Below, piece by piece: positions 40,081-53,330 of a stretch of DNA of 64,000 nt (position 1 is the first letter of the stretch; each line of letters starts with the position of its first letter). Source of the DNA: Toxonevra muliebris (lineage: Eukaryota > Arthropoda > Insecta > Diptera > Pallopteridae); assembly GCA_963691655.1 (NCBI GenBank), contig OY829326.1, forward strand, positions 15,488,878 through 15,552,877. The letters run 5' to 3'. The notes beneath the pieces were generated by a model that was given only the letters and a program-made list of their open reading frames with translations, made no database searches and was not told the DNA's origin. The position numbers and the translations under genes were made by a program.

Positions 40081-43000
40081 TTATTGCAGTTTATTTTAGT
40101 TTATACTTTCCTAATTGAAAATAATATTAGCATTAGGCGATGTAGACATGCAAAAAACGAAGAAAGTGCATTGAAAATGATAAATTTTAAAAACGAAAAC
40201 TTTTATTATGAAGTAAATAAAAATGCGTAAAGTATATTATCACATCATGTGACGAGAGCAGGAGGGACTCATTTTAGTTTTTTAACCACTTATAGATTAT
40301 CGTTGAATAAATTTTATCACTTTGATTGGGCTCAAATTTTCTGCTCGTAGTCTTCAGTTACGCATAAGCTTCTTTCTATAATGGCATCATGACAACAACT
40401 TATTTGAAATATTTCTTATTATTTATTTGTAGGTAATTATATAAGTACTTGCCTTTATACTTATGCCCAACACAAACATAAAACTTGTGCATAGCAAATC
40501 GTTTATACAATATTACAATAAAACCAGACACAGATCAAAAGTAAATCAAGTTCACGTAATAGTCTTATTACTTTGTATTATATACACGTGTTTGAGCGTG
40601 ACGACTAACCATAACTAACGGTTAATTACAGCCACATTAAACAAAATGTCAACAATCCGTGCCAAAAATAACGTGAATAAATTTTGTGCGTTGATCTTGT
40701 TAAATGTATCTAGATAATTATAGGTGCATATTATATATATTTGTAGATAAACATTTATATGTGGAACAATTGAAAGCGAAAATGTTTGACATTCATTCTG
40801 TTATTCTGTTTTGCCGCGTTCAATCTGGTTGTGATTTTTGGTGTGCGCTTTGATGTTTGATAGTGATGCTGTTGACGTTTAAAATGAGTTTTATTGCTAT
40901 TAGTTTCATGAATTGACAATAACAATTGACGCATGTTTGTTATTACCATTCATCATAATTTATACAATACGGTATTGTAGAAATGTACAGTATGTGTGCT
41001 GCCGTCAACAATGACGATGCCCAGTGACAGATATACAGATACAGAGATACAGATACCCTTGACCTTGAACTAGAGAAATAACAGCATTTTAGGTACCTAC
41101 TCATTGTAGTGTAAATGTGCATACATTTAGTAAAATAAAATATTTAAGGTGTAAATACAACATTGGTATGTGCTTATTTAAAACAAAAACTTTTTATTGT
41201 TACATCATTTTTATTTAGTTAATCCAGTATTTTCCCACACCAAATTAACAATTTTTCTCACAATCTTTTTTTATGAAATTTGTTTATGTTTTGGGTTTGA
41301 ATTTTAATTTAAATGAGTATAAAAATCAGTTTTATTACATTCATGGGCTTTATTGAAATTTTATAAAACTGTCATCAAAAATCAATGCGTGCAACGGCGG
41401 CGCATGGTCTGCGATGGCATCGGCACACAAGTGAAAGTGTCGAAATTTGTGCGCCACCGCATTCACAATCACAACGCAGTAGTGTTGGTGTTCATATATG
41501 CATTACAAATGCATCTTCGAAATCCATGCTTTTTTATTGCCAGCACATTCGTTTCTTTGCATTTAAAGTGTCTTTTTATTTATAAGGCGGTATTATCTTT
41601 TTCTTTGTTTTACCTTATAGTATTTGCTGTTGTTATTTTATTTTGAATTTCTGATTGCATTTTTTATGTTTGTCCATACGTGAATTGAGGAAGACTCTCT
41701 GGTTTTTCTTTAACTTTACACAATTTCACGTGTAATTTGTGTGCACTGTTCCTTTTTTATTATTATACTATACTCGTATATAATTTTTATTCAATGTCAT
41801 CATTTTTTGTCATGTCTGTGAATGTGACTGAGTTTGTTTATAAGTATTTTTGCATCTAGCCGATATTTGGTATGAATCAGTTCATATATGCCTTTAAGCC
41901 TTAATCAATTAATGTGTCTTCAAGTCTGGTTTTGTGCTTACTTACTTTTTTTAAATAAGCCTGTTTTTTGTTTTACTTGTGCATATTTATATCTTTCATC
42001 TGAATGGGCAATTGTAAATTTTGTTAATGTTTTATTTTACTTAAGTTTATTACATTATAATGACCCTGAAATAAACATTTTGAAGGATTTTTATTTTACA
42101 TCCATAATTATGTTTATGAGATATTATTTTTTTGCGAATATATTGCTTTTACGATCTCTGTCAAAATGAAATTTCGAAACCAAAGTTTTTATGATCTGTC
42201 TCAGTGAGTATTGCAGTTTTAAAACAAAATATTGCAGCTCCTTTATTGATTTGTTTTAATAATCACCTTTTCCATTGTTTTACAAGTTCGGTTTCAAATG
42301 AATTCATATTCGCGAATTGACGACTTTACTCGGCTGAAAATCTTTAACTTATGTATGGAGCAGCGACTCCAAACATTTTCGAAGAGAAACACATTTCAAT
42401 TTTTTTTTTTATCCCCGAACACTTCTCATAATAGCAAATTTCCTTTTTTTTGTCGAGTGATCTAGCAATTGAATGAAAATTTAGCGCAAATTAGGAAATA
42501 TTATTATCAAAAAGGAATTAAGTAAAATATATAAAAGTGCAGTAGGCAAACACGAATAGTTTTCAGAATATGACAAAAAGTAATTATCATAGTTGCATCC
42601 TACACAATTCTGTTTAGTCGAGCGAATTGAACAGCGTTTTAGAACAGCGGCAGAAATTTTCAGCTGCCTAAAATTTACTGTACGCCGCAGTTCTGCTTAG
42701 AACATTATGCGTTAACTGAGATGATTTTACTCTATTTGTGATCAAAACTGACAAAGTGTCTACAAAAGCAATATTTTGAACAAAAACAGTATTTTTAAAG
42801 TCGGCCTAACCACTTTTTGTTTACCTAAGTCAGAAGTCAGTTTAAAATGCTCACAACTTCAAGTGTGGGTGGGATGAAAGGCGTTAAGCTGTTATCATTT
42901 CAAATTTCTGGTTTTATGGTGTTAGCACGGTTTAAAAGCGAAAATAAGGCATTAATGCATACAATTTTTTTGTGGGAGTCAAAGCGAAACTGCATAACAA

Positions 43001-46000
43001 ATAATTATTTTTTTTTTCTGGGCAATGAATGATTTTTCCAATTCCTATGTAGAATTGATCGCTGAGCCCGAAAATCAACTTTATTTTTAATGCAATACTC
43101 GATATTCAATCGATTGACGAACATTTTAGTAAAAATTACAATGCGACGGATGGAAATTCTGAGAGATACAACTTCTTTCGTTACAAAAAATGCGTTTCCA
43201 GAAAAATGAGCTTAAAGTTTTGGAATGCTTTTGAGTCGAGCATGGCGGCACTCGCCTAAAAAAGCTAAACAAGTGTTTTCCAGTTTTCAGATCGCAATAA
43301 GTAAATGAAAAAAATCTTAATAGGAATAGTTTAGGCCGAAAAAAACTGATTTTTGAAAATTTAACCGTAGGATAACCATAATAATATCCCAGTTATAAGA
43401 AACTAGAAGTATAAGTTAGGGGAGGAATGAAATCTACCTAAATGGTAGATGGTACTTCGCAGGTCTTATATATATATTAAACTTATGAGATAAAATCATT
43501 AACATCAACACTATTAAACATTGTTAGAAAAATAGTTATATATTTAAAACCATCATCATTCAGTAACAACAACCAAGAATAAAAAAAAGCACTAACTAAC
43601 TAATATTAAGCTATTAAAAGTAATAATAAAAATTTTGAATGTATTTTTATGAGTTTTTTCCTTGATTGTTTCATTGAACTCATTTGTTAGCAATTGCATA
43701 ATAGTAATTTCAATTGAGTTTTATTTTTAATTATTAAGCCAAATAAAAAGATTCAATTTATTGCGTGTATGATGTCTTTTTGTCTTTCTTTTTGATTGTT
43801 TCAAGTTAAAACTGTAATCGATTCTTACGATTATTGTAAGAATAATTAGAGAATGTTTTTCACAAACCAAAGTAAGATTTTTAGACTGATCCCCCGCCAA
43901 AATCCCTAGCGGGGCCGTTCAAAAACCAAACTTAACTCTGTTAATTGTACCGGAAGTAATATATGCCATGAAGAACTAACCCGAGTCAGATTTGAATTAA
44001 TTGTAGTGGCTCTATTGTTCATTAAGATTACAGTAATTTACAAAGCCCTTAAACTAGATAATAAATGACAATATGGTCCGATTCTATTGTCCGGTTATCA
44101 CCAGTAATATAGTATAATCTAAATGTGAAAGTTGCCAAGTGTCCACGTATGTCAACTACGAAGAACTCATAAAAATACATATCATCAAATGTAGAGTGAC
44201 AACATGATTTTGCAAAAAAATATTTTGTTAGTTTAAAATTTAATAAATAAATACAAACATTCTAACAGATTTGGAAGTTTTGGTTAAAAATAAGAATTTG
44301 TTTGCATAACATTTTTGTTTTTTTTCTTTTGTAAAGAAAAAAACCCAAAAAGAAAAAAAATTATTTATCTTCGACAGAAAAAGCAACTTTACAACATAAA
44401 TTAACATAAATTGTAAAATTTTCTAAAATTTCGTAATTTCATTTTAAATTTCTTGTTTTTCACTTTAAAATATTTGTATTTTACATACGAGTATGTTAAA
44501 AATTCAAAATAAATTATAAAATCTTCAAACTTGCTCATGCATAAAATTAACTTCTGGTTCAGTTTTTGTTTTAGTTTTTTATAGATATAAATACTTTTTA
44601 TTTGTGGTTTTAATTGTTGTTTTTGTAATGCTATAAATTTGTTTGTAAAAATAATTGTTTACAGCATGTTAATTTTAAAAGCCAACATTCTTTTTATACA
44701 AGAATAATTTGTGAACAAAAAAGGTATGCCCACGTAATCGAAAATAGAGCAAAACAAAATCTTCCCATTGACTTCACAATTTGATAAAATGTGATGGAAA
44801 GATGCAAAAATAAAATATGTATACTATGTAGTTTTGATCACTAAATCGGTACAAATGGTTGCGAATTAAAATGGTACCTGCATATTGACCACATTTGGGG
44901 TTTCAAGCATAGTTAAACAAAAACAAAACCAAAAAAGTTTCGTTGATGTAAATAAAAACTTAATGCATTCAAGTGTACAAATTTTGGTGTGATTCCTCCG
45001 CACTTTACTGTGTTAATTGATTTTAATATTGATATTCTTTTGTAGAAATTAATTAAATTATCACTTTTTTAGTTCAAGGTATTTGTAGTTTTAATAAGCT
45101 GTGATTTTTTTCATTTTTTTTTTTTTTTTTTTTTGAGTAGACAAAATTCATTAGTCATTCTAGACTTGTATAATTTGAAGTAGTTTGAGTAGTCAAGTAA
45201 TGAAATGAGTATTTTAACCCCATCTCGAGATTCTGATTTCTGTTAATCGATATATAAACGGCGAAATTTTATATTTTAACAATTAAAAAAGAAATAAGTT
45301 GGTATGAATATTATATATCATACATTAACATAAGTACAATACATAGTTAGGCTAAATGAAATGAATTTGTGCATAGATATTTGCTTAGTTATAAGCTTAA
45401 TTCCAAGCGAGCCTGAATACCAATCATTTACATAAATATGTAAATGCAGGTAGTCGCCAGAAGAGTGGCACCTTTTCAATATTTAAAAATCAATTAAACT
45501 CTCATAAGTATAGATCATTCAAGCACGCGTTAATCAATGAAATTTTACAAATGCTTAACAAATATCAAAATTTCGGTTTTTTTTTGTTTTTTTTTTCATC
45601 AAAATGATAAAGTAATCTGCAAATGAGTAAAGCAAATTAACAGCTATGAATGAATTAATTATAGTAAATTTTAACTTTAACGCTTAGATGAAAAATTCAA
45701 TGACTTTATTTTTTATTGGCTTTACCAAAAATATGCAAAGTGGTGACTGTCATTGCGTTTAATGGCAAACAAAAGTTTGTTTTCTTTTCTCATCGATCAC
45801 ATGTTTAATTAAATCTTAGTATAAAGTTTATTGAGTAAGGTATGGTTTAATTCAATTTATTCCAAATACCGCACAGCAATGTAAGATAATACCTATCAAT
45901 TCCTCGACTTTTTTGCTATCTTTTTTTTGGGGGGGGGGGGGGGGGGGGGCATGGGAAATTGAAAAATATATCATAGTTGTATATTCTATGGTGTTATACC

Positions 46001-47014
46001 AAATATTTAATTATATCAGGTTATATGAAATTAAATACAGTATGCAGGAAATGTTCATTATACTTTTACTCCAATATTTTTAAATGCAGGAAGGAGATAA
46101 ACACTTTTGCTTAGTTTTGACAACCGCATTATATTCCATATAGAGAATGGTATATCAGATATCTTCATATATAAGAAGGTAATGTCGCATTGTAACTCTA
46201 AGTTGGTAATTTCCAGCTATGGTTACAAGTTCGAAAAAGTTTATGATTTCTATGTAAATATAGAAAAAATGATAAATACCAAATATTGATATTTTCTCAA
46301 TAATTTGCAAAACGGATTAGTTTGGTTTGGAGTGGCTTTCAGATAGTTATTATAATCTAACTATCGGACAATTTTAGGAAAAACATTTACCAGAGCTATC
46401 ATTCAAGGCCCATAAGCTAATCTTATTCAAGCCCTTCCCATAACATCTTGCATTCTCATGTCTCGCTTTGTCCCAACACTGTTTAACAGTTCTAGAAACC
46501 ATAGCAAAAATTACTATACTTCACTCTGGGATGTTACTCTCCTTACGTACTGCAAAATGTTTGTATCACTCAAACCTACTAGCAGAGCAATTGATCTATA
46601 CTACCTTGCCCCAGCAAAAACAACCGACATTTATTGTTGCTTTCATGAAGGAAACCAAATGGAATAATATGACAATCATAGTCAAAAGTAGTCTATTTAT
46701 TTTGCTGAATATTCGCTCCAATATAAAATTTGTTATAAAGTTTTTTTTTTACATATTTATTTTGCTCTTTCATGTCCAAATATTAATGGGGCTTGGTAGA
46801 AACTTTTTGTACTGAAATTATGGTAACTTAGGACTTCCATAATCATCACACCAAATCTCATTCCTCATATTCATATGTTAGCCTTTCATTAATATAGCAA
46901 TGGAGCTGTAGACAACCACTGGATAACCCATTTTCTCCAATTTTTATTTTCATATTCTCTTGTCTTTTATAAACATATTTTATAATAAAAATTTCCGCTT
47001 ACCTCCAGGATGGG
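40081..47014. other. Long AT-rich non-coding stretch
   Basis: No gene is recognised. It contains poly-T runs (45113-45134 and 45577-45596) and a 21-G run at 45929-45949, along with many poly-A/T tracts. No open frame shows a conserved domain. Confidence 0.45.
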
Positions 47015-47206
47015 CACCTGGGCTTAATTAAGCCCATTTTGAGTTTAAACACGTATATCTTTTTTGTTTCTTGACGAATCGATCTGAAACTCCATGACTT
47101 CTTGCGCCAATGTTTTCAGAGCACAATCGGAATAAGGTGTTAGAACAAAATTTTTTTATTGTCTCAACCACTAAAGTTACCCACTGGCCCTAAAAAAGCC
47201 CAGGTG
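47015..47206. repeat. Short inverted-repeat element (possible MITE)
   Basis: CACCTGGGCTT at 47015-47025 is the exact inverted copy of 47196-47206. The left arm continues into a palindrome, GGGCTTAATTAAGCCC. No clear target duplication is visible, so the element type is unassigned. Confidence 0.4.
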
Positions 47207-48091
47207 TTTATTTTTTGTATTGGTAAAATTATTAACAAATTATTTTGAATTTGAGGTTTATTTAGATGCAAAATGTAATTTTGGGGTCTAAGGAAAATAT
47301 ATATTAAATAATGTATGTATGTATGCGTAAATACATACACACACATACCTACAAATTATTGCCACATCTATGTGTTTTGCTTATGTAATAATAAACAGTT
47401 TGTCTGATCTCAATCAAATTGGGTGTAGAGATGCACTTGTATATATGTCAAGTTGTGGGCTATAAAATGTGACCGTATCTCAAAGTGGGCGTAGCATTTT
47501 CGCAAAAATCCAATATCTTCGAAAATCATATCAAGCTTAAGTAATAAAATTGTGATCTGCTAGTCCATGAACTGGTGAACAATGAAATATATAAAAAATC
47601 ATCTCTTTGAATCATTCTAAACAATTTCTCAATTAAAATTTATAAGTATGTAGACAAAAAATAAAATCACTTAACACAAACTGGTTGTTAGAAATATTTT
47701 TCATATTGAATTTAACTAAATTAACAAATTGGTATAACACTAAGAAACGTTATTAATTTCAATTAATATTTCAATTTAAAAAAAAAAAATATTTTGGGGT
47801 TTTAAAATGCAAAATTTCAAACTAAAATTAAAAAAAAAATTCCAGTTTATTTAAACTTTAAACTCAAATTCCACAAAAACTCTTTAAACAAAGGGTCGAC
47901 CCGAATCGCCTCCAAACATCACCTATTATATCTAAATCACAACTAAAAAACTTTCATTAATTAAAACTATGTAGTTTTTCTAAATTTTGTAATTTTGCAA
48001 ACACCTCATTTGCTGGTAATTCGGATCGATGATGTGCAAGTAGAAAAGCGCATGCTGGTAATTCAGATAGATTTTAAAAGTCAATTTTTTT

Positions 48092-48520
48092 CTTAGTATG
48101 TTTTCTAAAATGGTGCTTATTTTTACCAAACTATAGCAGAATGTTTAGTGAACAGACCCATATATAAATTATATAAATATACTTACCAGCACAAAAGTTA
48201 CTATTGTTATAAAATTTGTGGGTTTCTTATATTATTTGCTAAGGCTTTGTTTGAAAATACGCTCACTCTTTGTTTTTTCGCGCACGACTGATTAATTTGA
48301 AATAATTGTAATAAGTGTTGCATACCATTAGAAAGAGGAATTAATTCTCGTTCGTTTCGAACGTCGAAGGACGTAATTTTAAAAAATACCAAAGAAAAGT
48401 TATTAGCAAAACAAAATCGATCCGAATTATACACATCGATCTGAATTACCCTCATTTACGTTATGTTTTTTAAAAAGGTACTTATTTTTACCAAACTATA
48501 GCAGAATATTTAGTGAACAA
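48092..48520. repeat. Pair of about 60-bp direct repeats
   Basis: The sequence around 48098-48157 ('atgttttctaaaatggtgc', 'ttaccaaactatagcagaat') recurs at 48461-48520 with only a few differences. Inverted copies of a cgatccgaatt-like motif lie near 48021 and 48418. This could be an older transposon with duplicated interior. Confidence 0.5.
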
Positions 48521-49663
48521 AACTCGCAAAATTCGTTAAACCCTCATTTTGTGCCTCATCAAAGTGAAGGCAACAACGGGCATGAAAGGGTTAGAGAAAT
48601 GATTTATTAACATGACTGTACAATCCAAAACATTATCCCATGTTCGTAACTTCATTGCTTCGACTACAAAATTTGAAATCGTTATTCTGACGAATTAAAA
48701 AAATGTATTGTGATCGCTTGAAGTTTTCTTTCTGATATCTTCTATGTGGATTAATATTGTATAGTAACAGTATAATGATAACTTTGGTATCCAAAGATGA
48801 CCCTAAAATTAATATAGAGTATCTGGATAAAGGCAATGGACCTCCTGCCCTCTTGCTATTAAATTATTGTCCAAACTCTAAAATAATGCCATAGTTGATT
48901 TTCTTAAATAGAAGAACTTATTTAAAACTATTAACAAATTTGATATTTTCTACCTACCTGCAGTTCGGTCATAATCTTTGTGGACTTATCTCGAGGGGAA
49001 TATGAGATATTTATTTGAAATTTTCGGAATTTTAACCACTATCAATGGTATATTTATTTTATACTCGAAATATAGAGTACTTACATTATGCAAACGAAGG
49101 AAGTAGTCACCATCAACCGTCAACTAAATTGTGTTGATGTTTTTAATGGTAAATAAACCAACTGAAAACTAAAACTTAAAATTAAACGACAATGCAAATA
49201 TCATGACAGATGAAGTAATTTTTATTTGCTTTTATTTTTTTGTTTTCTTTCTTAATTCAAGAAACACTTTTGCACCTTTATTTAAATTAAAAATAAAATA
49301 AAAAATCAAAAGTAAGCTAAAAGAAGCAAAAGAGCGAGCCTAAAATCGAGCATTGCAGGTTTAAATTTTATCATCAATTCGCATAAAACCTGTGTGCAAT
49401 ATTACGTGCAAGTGCCTGCCTGACATACAAATTTAGTAGTCGCCACTACTTATAATTAAATACATACTTATGTGCATATTTTGTTGCTATATTTTTTCGT
49501 TTTGTTTATATACCAATATAGGTTTTAGTGTACATTTTGCATTATCAATTGGTACTAAATGCTTTTTTGCCTTTTTTTGTTTTTAGTTTAACCTGATTGG
49601 ATGTCCATCATATTTATTATTATTTTTCTTTATATCGTATTTTAATCACGATAATTTTTCGAG

Positions 49664-49670
49664 TATAAAA
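49664..49670 (+). promoter_or_regulatory. TATA box of secreted-peptide gene A
   Basis: TATAAAA lies 34 bp upstream of an initiator-like TACAGT (A at 49698) and about 100 bp upstream of the start codon. Gene B has the same arrangement and the same spacing. Confidence 0.65.
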
Positions 49671-49767
49671 AGACCTGAAGTTGGTTGCATTGCATACAGT
49701 AAGTTTTTTGGATTTAGCATTGAAACAATTGTAACGTTGCGGGTTTAAAGTTTACGAGATATTCAAA

Positions 49768-50380
49768 ATGAAATTCTTAGCTTTGGTATGTTATTTTTAA
49801 ATAATAAAGTGTTAAAATTACTAATCTTAGTATGCAAAAAAGGATATTAACTATATCTATCTAAATCAGAAATAATGTGATAATACCTTGAAATTACTCG
49901 AAATTTAATCTTTAATATACTGGAATAGTTTTAGTTTCATTGATTCTATTTGCAACAACCATTCTGGCTGATATTTTAACAGGCTTCATGAATGTTTATA
50001 GTCAAAGCAACAATAGTGTATATAGAGGCAGTCAAGTCAGCCGGCTGTTTCGGAAGAAAATTGAAGCCCTCCTATCATTGTTCATGAATCAAAAAAAAAA
50101 AAATAATAATAATAAATTTTAAAGGGACAACAAATTAAGCATCTTTTAAGCATATAACTATTCAAATTTCCTTCCTTTTTTTTATAACTCTTTAATATAT
50201 TTATTTTTAATAATTTTTCAGACTTTGTTCATGTGTCTTTTGATTGTTGCTTTGGTATCAGCGGTACCAGCCGATGAATCGCTGCCTGGTGATATTTACG
50301 GCCAAGATGATCAATACAATCCACAAGGAGAACGTTCCATTTTCAAATTGAAAAAGCTTAAGAAATTACTGCTTGGTTAA
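49768..50380 (+). CDS. Small secreted cationic peptide precursor A (58 aa)
   Basis: There are two exons. 49768-49785 encodes MKFLAL and ends at the strong donor gtatgt. 50222-50380 follows the acceptor ttttcag, and both meet in phase 0. The protein has a signal peptide (residues 1-20, cleavage expected at VSA/VP). Next comes an acidic spacer starting VPADESLPGDIYGQDD, then a basic amphipathic tail SIFKLKKLKKLLLG. The terminal Gly would allow C-terminal amidation. AATAAA follows at about 50389. Gene B (51987-52325, minus) is a paralogue with the same exon layout and motif order. The design resembles insect linear antimicrobial or defence peptides, but I recognise no named family, so the role is inferred from form only. 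Confidence 0.8.
49935..50122 (+). pseudogene. Third peptide-like exon inside the intron of gene A
   Basis: After the AG at 49933-49934 the frame reads a hydrophobic SLILFATTILA, then a spacer (DILTGFMNVYSQSNNS). A basic stretch, RLFRKKIEALLSLFMN, follows before a Lys/Asn-rich end and TAA. Hydrophobic, spacer, basic tail is the same plan as the two neighbouring peptides. With exon 1 of gene A and its gtatgt donor, the frame would hit an immediate stop. Only a weaker donor 5 bp downstream (GGTAT|gttatt) would make an open signal peptide. It is either an alternative last exon or a decayed duplicate. Confidence 0.35.
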
Positions 50381-50744
50381 AGTTTTTTAAATAAATTAAA
50401 TCCTGTATATTATTTGCAATGATTGTGTTCAAAAAACCTAGTCTATATATAACTAAAATAATTTCATATTTTTTTCTGTCTTCAAAGTCAAAACTCCGAA
50501 TTTCATTAACTTTAAAACTATTGGTTGTTTTTGTTTCTCTTATAGAATTTCATAATCTTTTCACATATTTTTTTGGTTTTTATGTTTATTTTTTACTTGT
50601 TTATAAAATAAGAACATTTTTGTTAAATTTTGTAAATAATTGTTATACATGTTTTTTTATAAAATAAATAAAATTTTGTAACATAACACCAAAGTGTTTT
50701 CCTACAGGGTGTTTAGGTTAATTTAAAGTTATTTTAATTTATTA

Positions 50745-51360
50745 ATTTTTTGAAGTTTTTTCGAAAATAAATCCTTTGGAGCCTATTCCATAGTCGCGCG
50801 ATACGACAGGGGAAGGAACTATTCTGTAATGCGTGGCACTTGCGGTTTGTGTAGCTCTAGAGAATATACGAATTGGTAGCATCAAATCGCGCATTTCCGC
50901 AGAACATTCACCATGAAAATATCGGTAGAATAGAGTCACACAGGCTACGTTTCAACGATGTTCCAAGGATTGAATAGAGCTGGAAACCCTACTGTCTCCT
51001 ATTAGCTTTATCGCTCGATGTTGAATACTGTACAGGAGCTCCAGTTGGGCTCCTGCCCATACGTGCGAATTATTTGCATTTGGGGCAGATATAGGTGGTG
51101 TAGATCATGCAGAGATCAGTCGGAGTGAAGTATTTCTTACACCGCTTTAGAAAGCCGAGGCACTTGGCTCCGTCACGTCAAAATATCATTATTCCAACGA
51201 AAGTCACATTGTATCGACATGCCCAGAACATCAGGAGTCACTGACTCCGCTATAACTACCCCATCCATAACAAGGGGTTGGGGAATTCATTTGTGGGAAA
51301 GAGGCAACATTGGGTCTTATGCGCGTTGAATTCAATTCTGTTCGTCAGACCCCACTATAT
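50745..51360 (-). pseudogene. Non-LTR retrotransposon relic (CR1/Jockey-group pol C-terminus)
   Basis: Read on the minus strand, the motifs appear in order: GFLKRCKKYFTPTDLCMIYT, WAGAQLELLYSIQHRAIKLI, GDSRVSSSIQSLEHR, then one stop, then NVACVTLFYRYFHGECSAE. This is the familiar thumb/C-terminal region after the reverse transcriptase in Jockey/CR1-type elements (the 'QxRAIxLI...SLEHRR' region). Stops and frame changes show it is dead. It lies between the two convergent peptide genes. Confidence 0.75.
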
Positions 51361-51986
51361 AAATCCGGCGTACTTCATTACCCATTCCTCAGTTCATTAT
51401 TTATCTTGGCACTGTTAATATCCATAAATAATCACATTGATAGCACTAAATGATAAGTGCGATGACCTATTATTTGTGGCCTAGCAATCGGGTAACAATC
51501 ATAAATAAATTGTTTTCCAAAAACGTTCTAAGTTGAACGACATCAATAAATAACTGAAACCAAAAAAAAATGTATATCCTTCAAGACGATTTCGCAGTAT
51601 TTCCTAGAAAATTTTAAGGTCAACTCTTATGCAATATATGCAATAATAGCAAACAGCTCAAAGTTATATTGATTTTCCCATTACATTACATAAAATATCA
51701 AAAATAAAAAACCAAAATCTATTTGAATTGAAAATTACACATTTTTTTTTTATTAAATTAAAAAATAATAGAACTTAAAAATAATTAATTAGAGTATTAC
51801 AGATTCAGTAGCGTACGTCAGCACGAAAATAAGAGAAAATTGTGATGATTTTTACTTTTGACTTATTGCCAAGTTGAGGTAGTTGAAGAAATGCAAATAA
51901 AGGCAGGTACGTGAATGAAAAATTAAGGGTAAGAACTATTTATGACTATGAACAAAATGAGCAAATGCACACTGAACCCATGTTTT

Positions 51987-52325
51987 TTAACCAAGGAACA
52001 AAAGTTTCTTCAGCAATTTTAATTTCAGCAAAATTGAATGATCATCCGATGGACTGACAACATCACTGGCCCCCTCAATTCCCTCAGGAATGGATTCATC
52101 AATGGGCACCGCGCTGACGGCCATGAAAGTGGCGAAGCAGATAAATATGGCCTGCAAAATGTACAAAAGAAAAAAACACAATTATATTTTTAAAATATAC
52201 ACAAATTATCAGATAATCCAATTATAGATCATCAGTGGATCTTTAAGTACAGAGTTTTTGATTCTTAGTTTATTTATTTTTTTTTTTTAACAAACTTATT
52301 AACACACCAAAAGTAGAAACTTCAT
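51987..52325 (-). CDS. Small secreted cationic peptide precursor B (60 aa)
   Basis: Exon 1 (52308-52325) encodes MKFLLL and ends at donor gtgtgt. Exon 2 (51987-52151) follows acceptor tttgcag in phase 0. The signal peptide ends at VSA/VP, as in gene A. The acidic spacer is VPIDESIPEGIEGASDVV and further Asp/Ser residues. The tail SILLKLKLLKKLLFLG matches the gene A tail in pattern (SI, K/L alternation, KKLL, terminal Gly). The identical intron position after codon 6, the shared MKFL start, the VPxDESxP block and the tail make paralogy very likely. Function is unknown; defence peptide is an inference. Confidence 0.8.
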
Positions 52326-52402
52326 TTTTGCGATATTTTCAGATAAACTGTTTAAATTCAATGACAAACTTTAACTGATTTTAATTTTAGTTTATGTTCG
52401 TC

Positions 52403-52410
52403 TATTTATA
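52403..52410 (-). promoter_or_regulatory. TATA box of secreted-peptide gene B
   Basis: On the minus strand TATAAATA is followed 34 bp later by the initiator-like TCAGTT (A at 52376), about 50 bp before the start codon. Confidence 0.65.
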
Positions 52411-53330
52411 CCAGTGCTGTTTGCTGTTAGTTGCTAGTGCTGCTGCTGTTGTTGTTATTCATGTTGCCTGCCTGCCTGCTGCAAAAAAAGAGACCCTAAC
52501 AATACGTTTGTTTCGACAGATTTTGGATCATGGGCTATTTGGGCATTATTTTTTCTACATAGACTGTTGCTGTTGTTGCTAGCGATTACGTTTGTATTTG
52601 CTTTTGTTGTTGGTACTATTCTATATGTCGGTTTTATTTTTTTTTTTTTTGAATATCTTGAAGATTTCTTTAACTCAAATATTGTTGTTTTTGGCGATTA
52701 TTGTTTGCTGTTAAGCATGCAAATTCTATATTGGTTTATTTAGTTTCTATATTAGCTCTTTTTTGTAGGTTGTATTAAAAAAAATTATGTGATTTTTGCA
52801 TATCTTTTAAATACTTTGATGGATTTCCAGTGATTTAGTCAGAAATTTTTAACACCTTAATTTTTTTGTAGTTGATAATTTGTATTATTTAAATGTTATT
52901 TAACCCAACTACGGATACATTTATTTTACATACATATTACTCGTACTTAAAATTACACAATTCTAAAAAGAAGACGAATAATTTATGCATACATAGATAT
53001 ACTTACACATATACATTCACAGTCATATGTATATCCGGCATGTTGTCGATTACCATAATCAAAAATTTAAGTATTAACTCATTGGCATTACAATGTAGCA
53101 ATGCGGTTTCTTTTAGGAAATCCGATTTTTCTTTTTGTTCTATGAATTACAATTTTTGAGCTTTGCAACAATTAAATATATTGATTAGATACTACAAATA
53201 TTATTATTTCCTTAGTAATGGCTTAGTTCATGTATTTCTTTTAGTTATTTTTAACAGTTTCATACAAAAATTAAAATCAGTGACATATCGGAATAATTAC
53301 ACTGTAATGTAAATAGGTACTTACAAATAG

